A DNA stretch of 8,111 bases from Candidatus Woesearchaeota archaeon (lineage in GTDB: Archaea > Nanobdellota > Nanobdellia > Woesearchaeales > GW2011-AR4): contig JACOZO010000044.1 of NCBI GenBank assembly GCA_016181325.1, forward strand, positions 1 through 8,111, given 5' to 3'. Made by a program: the position numbers and the translations under genes. Positions 1-5,689 of the stretch are shown here, piece after piece (the stretch's first letter is position 1; each line of letters starts with the position of its first letter). The notes under the pieces were generated by a model. It was not told where the DNA came from. It searched no databases and saw only the letters and a list, made by a program, of their open reading frames with translations.

Positions 1-1396
1 CAGAATTGCCGCCTTTATACGCATGCCCCATATCTACACGTGCTGCGCCATTTTCGATGTAATATACAGGAAAAGACCCGTCATCAAGGGCCTCAAAGCC
101 CGGGTTTGACAGCAGATTTTCATTGCCGCAGTAGAGGCCACCTGAATTGCAATTGTTTGCCGATGTGCCGTCTGAGCAGTATTCCCCAATACCCCCTTCT
201 TCAGCCTGAGGCATCTGCTCACCATCAGTCTGCGGGGCATCTTCAGCTTCTCCTGCCGGAATGCCTGCTTCCAATGTCCCAGCACCAATCTCTCCTGAAC
301 CTTCGCCGGCAATGCATTCCGGATTTTCCAGCAATAAGGCATAATCTCCGCTGCTTATTCTGCCATCGCCATCAATATCAAAGACCATTCTCCTGCCGTC
401 GTCCATAACATAGCCTGCGCTTATTGTGTTGTCAGCTACAACAGAGTTGAAAATCCCTGAATCGCCGCCGTCCAGGCGCCCATTCTTATTGTAATCGTAG
501 AGGGGGCATCTTACGGCCTCAGGACCCCTTGCAGTTCCTGTTTGCCTTTGTGCTGCGGCAGTTCCCGCAGGCTCTTCAGCGGGCTGCGGCTGCCCGGCAG
601 ATGCGGGTTCATCAGGCTCAGAAACAGTTTCCTGCGCCGGCGCACTGGCTGGAATTTCAGGCTGGGCACCAGAAACCGGAATCTGCTCCGGAGGCTGCGG
701 TGCAGGAGGTGCTGTTGGAGGCGCTTCCACGCAGCATTCCCGATATACCAGTATTCCGCAGCTGTAAGAAGGCGATTCTGCTTCTCCTGAGCCGCAGCTG
801 CTTTTGCACGCGCCGCCGATTGCGCTGCAGCTGCTTGTTTCCTCGTAAGTGACAGTCAGGATTGCGGACCCCATTTCCTTTATATTGGCTGTCCCTTCAT
901 TTGTGCCCTTTAATATAATCCCCCGATTATTAGTTTCCGGATTTGCGGCCCATGAGCTTACCAAGTCGCGCATGCCTGCAATCCGGTAGATGCCGTCTCC
1001 TGCAACGGATATTCGCGCAGAAGGGCTGCTCTCAAAAGCCAATGGAGTGTTCCAGGAAGGCTTCTCCCATCTCTGCAGAACCCTGTACACCCCTATTTCG
1101 TAGGCCTCCTCTTTTGTATGCGGCTCGTGGCGCAGCCGCACATCAAGCTCGAGTGCTGCTTCTGACACCGGGCCCTTGACTTCGGAAATGTCAAAATACA
1201 GCAGGCTTCTTGTCCTGTAATTGCTTGTTCCGGACTGGAAGGTGCCCACATAAATTTCAAGCGGGGAGTTGGAATAATCGGGATTATATTCATTCAGCAG
1301 GATATATTTCGGAGATATTTGAACCTGCTCTGCATTGGCCTGGACGCTTAGTGCAATCAGGCACAGCACGGCCAGGATTATCTTGCCCTTAGTCAT
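1..1396 (-). CDS. Secreted multidomain dockerin protein (C-terminus beyond left edge)
   Basis: The frame is open from ATG 1396 to base 1, giving 465 residues with no stop; the C-terminus lies outside the window. Residues 1-22 form a signal peptide ending in the cleavage-like ANA. Residues about 26-185 resemble the DNRLRE extracellular domain (RSLLYFDIS at 63-71, a Trp-rich WEKPSWNTP stretch, RGIILKGT at 158-165). A knot-like segment follows with Cys190, 197, 201, 213, 221 and 222. Residues 223-295 are a Pro/Ala/Glu linker. Residues 297-361 are a type I dockerin with two calcium loops (DYNKNGRLDGGD at 301-312, DIDGDGRISSGD at 340-351), bracketed by Cys297 and Cys361. A short Cys motif (407, 416, 423) leads into LLSNPGFE, the usual opening of a CBM4/9-like jelly roll. 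The domains suggest an extracellular adhesin or a polysaccharide- or partner-binding surface protein. The start overlaps the upstream gene by 8 nt, so the two are probably translationally coupled. Substrate and partner are unknown. Confidence 0.85.
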   Translation of the reverse strand, partial: MTKGKIILAVLCLIALSVQANAEQVQISPKYILLNEYNPDYSNSPLEIYVGTFQSGTSNYRTRSLLYFDISEVKGPVSEAALELDVRLRHEPHTKEEAYEIGVYRVLQRWEKPSWNTPLAFESSPSARISVAGDGIYRIAGMRDLVSSWAANPETNNRGIILKGTNEGTANIKEMGSAILTVTYEETSSCSAIGGACKSSCGSGEAESPSYSCGILVYRECCVEAPPTAPPAPQPPEQIPVSGAQPEIPASAPAQETVSEPDEPASAGQPQPAEEPAGTAAAQRQTGTARGPEAVRCPLYDYNKNGRLDGGDSGIFNSVVADNTISAGYVMDDGRRMVFDIDGDGRISSGDYALLLENPECIAGEGSGEIGAGTLEAGIPAGEAEDAPQTDGEQMPQAEEGGIGEYCSDGTSANNCNSGGLYCGNENLLSNPGFEALDDGSFPVYYIENGAARVDMGHAYKGGNS

Positions 1397-1892
1397 CTTT
1401 AATCTTTGCCCTGTCTCCCATCCCTTCAATTACAATATCAAGCCTTCCATCGGACGTGTCATAGCACTTGTGATCGCAGCATCCGGTTGAGAGCCTGTCT
1501 ATTTTCATTGATTTCAATAAAGTAGTGGATAGCAGAAATACGTTCTTGTCGGGCTCAAGCTCAATGTAGGCCCCTATGGCTGCATTTGCAGCCTGGCCGC
1601 AGGCCCCGGTGCAGCCTGGAGGAAAGGAATCAGCCAACTCGGCTGGGTCTCCGGCAAAACAGACTGTGGTTACGCCTTCAGGCGCATCATAGGAAAATTC
1701 CCTAAAGGTGCCGAATTCTGAACTCATGGCATTTATGTCCCTGCTCAGATCATCCTGCAGCCTGGCCAATTGGACCTGGTCAAGGCTTTCCCTTGCGCCT
1801 GACAGTGACTTATAGCCGAAGCCTAAAATTATAAGGACTACAATGCCTGCAAAAATGTAAATAACCGCCTGATTTACCTGCGCTCTGGGCAT
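1389..1892 (-). CDS. Single-pass membrane protein with cysteine-rich exterior domain
   Basis: This 167-residue protein belongs to no family I can name with confidence. Residues 9-26 form one hydrophobic helix after a short MPRAQVNQ start that loosely recalls archaeal class III (pilin or archaellin) leaders; it lacks the classic Gly cleavage site, so pilin status is only a possibility. The remaining ~140 residues should lie outside the cell and contain Cys78, 94, 98, 138, 139 and 143, which could form three disulfides. A helical stretch (residues 33-56) follows the membrane helix. An AAAGGT Shine-Dalgarno-like sequence ends 5 nt before ATG 1892. Its stop (1389-1391) lies within the first codons of the dockerin protein, so the two probably form an operon and may act together at the cell surface. 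The helicase gene ends 31 nt upstream. Confidence 0.8.
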   Translation of the reverse strand: MPRAQVNQAVIYIFAGIVVLIILGFGYKSLSGARESLDQVQLARLQDDLSRDINAMSSEFGTFREFSYDAPEGVTTVCFAGDPAELADSFPPGCTGACGQAANAAIGAYIELEPDKNVFLLSTTLLKSMKIDRLSTGCCDHKCYDTSDGRLDIVIEGMGDRAKIKDD

Positions 1893-1913
1893 ATTTTACC
1901 TTTAGAAAAATGC

Positions 1914-1921
1914 ATTTAAAT
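1914..1921 (-). promoter_or_regulatory. TATA-like box before the membrane/dockerin operon
   Basis: ATTTAAAT on the minus strand lies 22-29 nt upstream of ATG 1892. That is the archaeal TATA distance for a transcript starting at or next to the start codon. It lies just upstream of the helicase stop codon, so the two surface genes may be transcribed independently of the helicase. The alternative is read-through from the helicase, with the AAAGGT sequence at 1899-1904 used for translation. Confidence 0.4.
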
Positions 1922-1923
1922 AG

Positions 1924-4089
1924 TTATTTGTTGGAAAGCACTATATTCAGTATATCATTTCCGTATGTGCGCAGCTTGGTGCTGCCGATGCCGCTGATTT
2001 TGCCCAGTTCGTCCAATGTAGATGGCCTGGCTGATGCTATTTCCAGCAGAGTCTTGTCGTGCATTATTATATAAGCAGGCAGATTGAGACTTCTTGACAG
2101 GTCAGTGCGCCACATCTTCAGCCTTGACAGGATGTCTGCGTCATTGTCGTTTGATTTTTGGGTTTTGGCGTAATGATTTTCAAGCTTAATTTCTGGCTTT
2201 AAGACTCCATCCTTGAGCAGCTCCAGCATCCTTTCACTGATGAATCTTGTATGGCTCTTGCCGGAATATGTGAGGTAAAGTGAATTCTTTGCCCTGCTCA
2301 CAGCTACATAGAAAAGCCTCCTTTCCTCCTCTTCCTTGTCATAATCGTCAAGCCTGACAAGCTCTATAATTGGGTGGTCTGAGGCTTTGCAGGGGAAATT
2401 TATGCCGGTGCAGCCAATCACGAAAACCGCAGAGGCTTCCAGGCCTTTTATTGAATGAACGGTTGCCAAGGTAACTTCGTCCCTTGCAGCTTCAATGTCG
2501 CGGTTGTGGTCTTCAGTCCTGACTATATGGCTGATATTCCTCAATTTCATCCTGTCAGAAACCTCCTTGATGAGCCTGTTGGTCCTTGCAAGGACAAAAA
2601 TCTCGTTTCTTGGCAGGCTCAGCTCAAGAATTTTTGCGACGACAAACTCAATCTCCTCATTTTCAGAGTCAAAATTTATGAGCTTGATTTCAGCAGGGCT
2701 TCCTGAAGAATGCCTGAGCTCAGGCAGCCTTGCGTTTTCAAGCGACCTGTTCATGAAATCGACAATCTGCCTTGAGGAGCGGTAGTTTGTGCTCAGTGTT
2801 ATGATTTCGGAATCAGGGTATTTGTCCTCGAAATTGAGTATGTATTTTATCTTCGAGCCCCTCCACCCGAATATGGACTGGCGGGGGTCGCCCACGCAGA
2901 ACAGGTTTTCAGGATCAAGGAGGTCTATAAGCCCTATCTGCATTGCATTTACATCCTGGTATTCGTCCACCAATATATGGTCAAACTTCGGAATCTTGTC
3001 AGGATTGTTTTTCAGGAATTCCATGCAGTGAATCAGCTGGTCAGAATAGTCCCTCAGCCCGAATTTTTCCATGAATGAGGTTATGTAGCTGCAGATATTA
3101 TAGATCATTTCAACATTATTCCTGTCTTTCTGCTCAAGGGCTTCGCCTTCTGCAAGGAATTCTTTAAGCTTCTTGCCGTGAGTCTTGTACAGTTCAAGTA
3201 TTGAATAGCAGTCATTCATCAGCATCCTTGCCAGCTCATCCGGTGTCTTGCCCCTTATCTGCCCGAATGAAAAGTACTGCTCAACGGCATTGCCGATGTC
3301 AATCTTGTTTTCCTTCAATGCCGCATTGAAAAGCCTGATTTTTTCGCTGTAAGAGATTATCCTCACAGGCCTGCTGTAAACGGCATCATTGTGCAGCTTA
3401 AGCAGCTGCTCGCAGAATGAATTGAACGTCTCTATCCTTGCGCCATTGCAGTTGGGATATTTCGAAAGCCGCGCAGCCATCTCGCTTCTCGCCTTTCTCG
3501 TGAATGTCACGGCCAGAATCCTTTCAGGCGCTGCCGAACGGAATTTTGCAAGGAATTCTATCCTTTTTGTGAGAACGGTCGTCTTGCCTGAGCCTGCGCC
3601 AGCCACGCACAAGATCTTCCTTGCAGGGCTTACGATGGCTTTCTTCTGCTCGTCATTATAGGGCTTGAGGAAGAAATCAAAGGACTCGAAGAGCATCCTG
3701 TCCTGCTCTGTGATTGCGGTTTCCTTTATCGCAAAATTGTTTGACAGCTTCTTTTTGTGCAGTACCGGGCTAAGAAGCTCCTGCCTGCCCTTTTCAGTGA
3801 TGGACAGCACCTTGACAAACCTGTTTGACTCCAGCTGCCGGTATTCCAGAAGGCTGTTGTGGAGGAGGTTTTCAATGAAATCGTTTATTTCCTGCCTTGA
3901 GTAGAGCTGAAGTATGCCAAACAGTATTTTTTTATTTAATCTGTTTCTTTTTATAGACTCATTCTTTTCGTCGCCGTGCAGGAAGTCAATGAGGAGGTTT
4001 TTTCCTATGCTGAAGGGCATTGAGTCAAGCGCTTTAAGGACTTTCAGATAGTCAAACTGCTTAGGATTCTCATTCTCAATGCTGTTCAT
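1924..4089 (-). CDS. RQC-UvrD-HRDC superfamily 1 DNA helicase
   Basis: ATP-driven 3'-5' DNA helicase of the UvrD/Rep/PcrA group, probably acting in repair or recombination. Residues below count from the TTG at 4095. Helicase motifs are complete: Q motif (Gln150), Walker A GAGSGKTT (166-173), motif Ia with TFTRKA near 197, DEYQD (377-381), GDPRQSIFGWRG (402-413), NYR (437-439), ATVHSIKGLE (544-553) and YVAVSRA (596-602). Residues ~15-110 look like a RecQ-type RQC winged helix (IGKNLLIDFLHGD, then ITEKGRQELL). Residues ~661-721 are an HRDC domain. I place the start at ATG 4089 (721 aa) rather than the in-frame TTG at 4095, because the TATA element at 4107-4120 predicts a transcript start near 4089 and no Shine-Dalgarno precedes the TTG. 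It is transcribed divergently from the CDF gene. Helicase identity is certain; the specific pathway is inference. Confidence 0.93.
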   Translation of the reverse strand: MNSIENENPKQFDYLKVLKALDSMPFSIGKNLLIDFLHGDEKNESIKRNRLNKKILFGILQLYSRQEINDFIENLLHNSLLEYRQLESNRFVKVLSITEKGRQELLSPVLHKKKLSNNFAIKETAITEQDRMLFESFDFFLKPYNDEQKKAIVSPARKILCVAGAGSGKTTVLTKRIEFLAKFRSAAPERILAVTFTRKARSEMAARLSKYPNCNGARIETFNSFCEQLLKLHNDAVYSRPVRIISYSEKIRLFNAALKENKIDIGNAVEQYFSFGQIRGKTPDELARMLMNDCYSILELYKTHGKKLKEFLAEGEALEQKDRNNVEMIYNICSYITSFMEKFGLRDYSDQLIHCMEFLKNNPDKIPKFDHILVDEYQDVNAMQIGLIDLLDPENLFCVGDPRQSIFGWRGSKIKYILNFEDKYPDSEIITLSTNYRSSRQIVDFMNRSLENARLPELRHSSGSPAEIKLINFDSENEEIEFVVAKILELSLPRNEIFVLARTNRLIKEVSDRMKLRNISHIVRTEDHNRDIEAARDEVTLATVHSIKGLEASAVFVIGCTGINFPCKASDHPIIELVRLDDYDKEEEERRLFYVAVSRAKNSLYLTYSGKSHTRFISERMLELLKDGVLKPEIKLENHYAKTQKSNDNDADILSRLKMWRTDLSRSLNLPAYIIMHDKTLLEIASARPSTLDELGKISGIGSTKLRTYGNDILNIVLSNK

Positions 4090-4106
4090 ATGCAAAAACA
4101 GTAAAG

Positions 4107-4120
4107 TATATAATTTAAAT
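4107..4120. promoter_or_regulatory. Shared TATA element of a 58-bp divergent promoter region
   Basis: The sequence tatataatttaaat is the only strong TATA-like element between the helicase start (4089, minus) and the CDF start (4148, plus). Read on the minus strand (ATTTAAATTATATA) it lies 18-31 nt before the helicase ATG. Read on the plus strand it lies 28-41 nt before the CDF ATG. Neither gene has a clear Shine-Dalgarno, so both transcripts are probably leaderless or nearly so. The overlap implies the two promoters may compete for TBP. Confidence 0.55.
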
Positions 4121-4147
4121 TAGTTTTGGATTAATTTCACCCAAAAT

Positions 4148-5020
4148 ATGCCAAACCATCCTGCAAAAATAGGAATGAAGTCTGCTTTCATAGGGATAAT
4201 TGCCAATTTTCTGCTGGCCATAATCAAGGGCATAACGGGCTTTCTTGGAAATTCCTATGCGCTGATTGCCGATGCAATAGAGTCTTTCTCAGACATATTC
4301 AGCTCGCTTATAGTGCTGGCGGGGCTTAAGATTGCGGCAAAGCCGGCTGATGAGGACCATCCTTACGGGCACGGCAAGGCAGAGCCTATGGCTGCTGTGA
4401 TTGTGGCGCTTGGGCTTATCGGAGCTGCTGCCTTTATAGCAGTGAAAAGTGCTAATGAGATAGCGCTGCCCCATCATGCCCCTGCAGCCTATACCCTTAT
4501 TGTCCTTGTGGCAGTTATAGCTGTTAAAGAGATGCTTTTCCGCTTTGTTTTCAAAGTTGCAGAGGAAATTGAAAGCACTGCAGTCAAAACAGATGCGTGG
4601 CACCACAGGAGCGATGCGCTTACATCTGCCGCGGCTTTTATAGGCATTTCCATAGCACTAATAGGGGGAAAAGGGTATAAGAGCGCCGATGACTATGCTG
4701 CATTGTTTGCTTCTGCCATAATAGCTTTCAATGGCTGCAGGCTTTTGAAGCCGGCTGTCGGAGAGCTTATGGACCGGGCGCCCAATCCCGGCATCGAGAC
4801 CAGAATACGGAAAATTGCAAAGTCTGTCAACGGAGTCGCTGGCCTGGACAAATGCCACGTCAGGAAAATGGGTCTTAACTATTATGTTGACCTGCAGATC
4901 ATAGTCGACGGCAAAATATCAGTGAGGAAGGGGCATGAAATCTCGCATAAAGTCAAGGCCGCGCTGTGCAGATCAAATCTGAAGGTATGCGATGTGCTGG
5001 TGCATATTGAGCCGGATTAG
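4148..5020 (+). CDS. Cation diffusion facilitator (CDF) metal efflux transporter
   Basis: A 290-residue CDF protein, the usual length for a FieF/MamB-like member, expected to export divalent metal (Zn, Fe or Mn) in exchange for protons across the cell membrane. About six membrane segments span residues 10-205. TM2 carries SYALIADAIESFSD and is followed by the family signature DEDHPYGHGKAEP (68-80). TM5 carries DAWHHRSDAL. By alignment with FieF the metal site would be Glu45, Asp49, His152 and Asp156, with Glu where FieF has Asp. Residues ~210-290 form the cytoplasmic ferredoxin-like dimerisation domain, ending in VCDVLVHIEPD. The gene starts at ATG 4148 without a Shine-Dalgarno, downstream of the shared TATA element. 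Metal specificity cannot be read from sequence alone. Confidence 0.92.
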   Translation: MPNHPAKIGMKSAFIGIIANFLLAIIKGITGFLGNSYALIADAIESFSDIFSSLIVLAGLKIAAKPADEDHPYGHGKAEPMAAVIVALGLIGAAAFIAVKSANEIALPHHAPAAYTLIVLVAVIAVKEMLFRFVFKVAEEIESTAVKTDAWHHRSDALTSAAAFIGISIALIGGKGYKSADDYAALFASAIIAFNGCRLLKPAVGELMDRAPNPGIETRIRKIAKSVNGVAGLDKCHVRKMGLNYYVDLQIIVDGKISVRKGHEISHKVKAALCRSNLKVCDVLVHIEPD

Positions 5021-5021
5021 G

Positions 5022-5047
5022 AATTAAATTGCCACAATCCCTTAATT
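5022..5047 (+). terminator. Weak hairpin just after the CDF gene
   Basis: AATTAA (5022-5027) pairs with TTAATT (5042-5047), and inside it ATTG (5028-5031) pairs with CAAT (5035-5038), with an unpaired CCC between. It starts two bases after the CDF stop. It is AT-rich with no long T run, so a terminator role is possible but weakly supported. Its right arm abuts the first orphan glycosylase tail. Confidence 0.25.
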
Positions 5048-5084
5048 ATTTCAAAATCCTCCCGTTCTTTCTGCTCCACAGCAA
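5046..5084 (-). repeat. Orphan copy A of the glycosylase gene 3' end
   Basis: On the minus strand this reads LLWSRKNGRILK-stop, matching the last residues LLWSRKNGKILK-stop of the intact glycosylase (6557-6595). Bases 5046-5078 match copy B (5579-5611) at 32 of 33 positions. Against the intact gene most differences are synonymous (TCA/AGC for Ser, AGG/AGA for Arg, ATC/ATT, CTG/TTG, AAG/AAA, TGA/TAA), with one Lys/Arg change, so the tail comes from a diverged but once functional gene copy. An in-frame stop lies just upstream (TAA within TTTATATAAA at 5087-5096), so this is only a 3' fragment. It lies between the CDF gene and hicBA. Confidence 0.8.
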
Positions 5085-5086
5085 TG

Positions 5087-5096
5087 TTTATATAAA
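5087..5096 (+). promoter_or_regulatory. TATA box of the hicB-hicA operon
   Basis: TTTATATAAA, a perfect palindrome, lies 24-33 nt before the hicB ATG at 5120, the spacing expected for an archaeal promoter with a leaderless transcript. No Shine-Dalgarno is visible before hicB, which agrees with leaderless translation. It begins immediately after orphan tail A. Confidence 0.7.
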
Positions 5097-5119
5097 CCCA
5101 CCATTTATTTATCATTATA

Positions 5120-5326
5120 ATGAGGAAATACACAATTATAATTGAAAAAGATGAAGAAGGATGGCTAGTCTCTGAAGTCGTTGAATTGCCTGGCTGCCAT
5201 ACGCAAGCCAAAACAATGGATCAATTACTGGAAAGAACAAAGGAAGCCATAAAAGCATATATCAAGAGTGAAGAAGAGCCGGAGATTTGTGAGCAATTTG
5301 TTGGAGTCCAGCAGATAGAGGTGTAA
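5120..5326 (+). CDS. hicB: HicB-family antitoxin
   Basis: A 68-residue protein with the partial RNase H-like fold of HicB: a basic strand (KYTIIIEKDEEG), then WLVSEVVELPGCHTQAKT, then a long helix (MDQLLERTKEAIKAYI). The ELPGC..QA.T.....R..EAI pattern is the HicB hallmark. It should bind and neutralise the downstream HicA RNase. It is the minimal form: the C-terminal helix-turn-helix or ribbon-helix-helix domain of longer HicBs is absent, so autoregulation by this protein alone is doubtful. It is the first gene of a two-gene operon, 4 nt before hicA, the reverse of the more common hicA-hicB order. The ATG at 5120 fits the TATA box. Confidence 0.88.
   Translation: MRKYTIIIEKDEEGWLVSEVVELPGCHTQAKTMDQLLERTKEAIKAYIKSEEEPEICEQFVGVQQIEV
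5318..5323 (+). promoter_or_regulatory. Shine-Dalgarno of hicA
   Basis: GAGGTG lies in the last codons of hicB, 7 nt before the TTG at 5331. It decides the unusual TTG start of hicA over the later in-frame TTG codons at 5340 and 5349, and it couples hicA translation to hicB. Confidence 0.6.
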
Positions 5327-5330
5327 TTTC

Positions 5331-5558
5331 TTGGCAAAATTGCCAAAATTGACTGGCCGGGAATTGGCTAAAGTAATAGAAAAATTCGAGTTTACTTACA
5401 GCCATACAACAGGCAGCCATATGGTTTATAAGCATCCAGATGGAAGAAGGACTACAATTCCGCATCATGCCGGAGAAGAAATCGGTCCGGGACTTTTAAA
5501 TAAAATTATCAAGAAAGATTTAGGCATAACAAGGGAAGAGTTTATGGGTCACTTATAG
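5331..5558 (+). CDS. hicA: HicA-family mRNA interferase toxin
   Basis: A 75-residue HicA toxin, a small dsRBD-like RNase that cleaves mRNA when not bound by HicB. The family pattern is complete: LTGRELAKVIEKFEF, then TTGSHMVYKHPDG with the catalytic His30 in GSH, then RRTTIPHHAGEEIGPGLLNKIIKKDLGITREEF. The start is a TTG supported by the GAGGTG sequence 7 nt upstream, so expression may be kept low relative to the antitoxin. It ends at 5558, 20 nt before orphan tail B. There is no sign of truncation, so the module is probably active. Confidence 0.9.
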   Translation: MAKLPKLTGRELAKVIEKFEFTYSHTTGSHMVYKHPDGRRTTIPHHAGEEIGPGLLNKIIKKDLGITREEFMGHL

Positions 5559-5578
5559 TTTGACTCCTTACTATGGTT

Positions 5579-5611
5579 TTATTTCAAAATCCTTCCGTTC
5601 TTTCTGCTCCA
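5579..5611 (-). repeat. Orphan copy B of the glycosylase gene 3' end
   Basis: On the minus strand this reads WSRKNGRILK-stop and matches copy A (5046-5078) at 32 of 33 bases. Identity stops exactly at the TAA stop on one side and at the Trp codon on the other. The frame stays open further upstream (AEILVW), with weak resemblance to the glycosylase. It lies between the end of hicA and the promoter of the PIN/UPF0175 module, in the same orientation as copy A and the intact gene. Confidence 0.78.
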
Positions 5612-5650
5612 GACTAGAATTTCTGCTTTTACATTGCCACAACCAAAAGC

Positions 5651-5659
5651 TTTAAATAA
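5651..5659 (+). promoter_or_regulatory. TATA box of the PIN-UPF0175 operon
   Basis: TTTAAATAA lies 31-39 nt before ATG 5690. This predicts transcription starting near 5680, inside the palindrome described in the next entry. Confidence 0.55.
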
Positions 5660-5660
5660 T

Positions 5661-5688
5661 ACATTACATTACATATGTAATGATATGT
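5661..5688 (+). promoter_or_regulatory. Palindromic operator between TATA box and PIN start codon
   Basis: The core CATTACATATGTAATG (5667-5682) is a perfect 16-bp palindrome. The symmetry extends to 14-nt arms centred between 5674 and 5675, pairing at 12 of 14 positions. The left arm also repeats ACATT twice in tandem. The site covers the predicted transcription start, so a bound protein should block transcription. The likely binder is the ribbon-helix-helix half of the UPF0175 antitoxin encoded in the same operon; this is inference. Confidence 0.6.
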
Positions 5689-5689
5689 T

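Noticed and set aside
34..342. Minus-strand 102-residue frame
   Set aside because: It is out of frame with the dockerin protein, which has a signal peptide and clear domains in the same place.
40..852. Plus-strand open frames across the left edge
   Set aside because: They lie opposite the continuous minus-strand dockerin reading frame. Their translations are low-complexity, rich in Arg, Cys and Pro, and have no recognisable domain.
4090..4095. TTG 4095 as start of the helicase gene
   Set aside because: The TATA position predicts a transcript beginning near ATG 4089, and no Shine-Dalgarno precedes the TTG.
5017..5211. Minus-strand 64-residue frame containing VEQKERED
   Set aside because: It reads the orphan tail in the wrong frame and runs through the hicB promoter and start. 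The frame matching the glycosylase end is a different one.
5028..5642. 10-mer attgccacaa at 5028-5037 and 5633-5642 as possible cassette boundary
   Set aside because: Many 10-mer matches are expected by chance in 8 kb, and the two copies lie on opposite sides of their nearest orphan tail.
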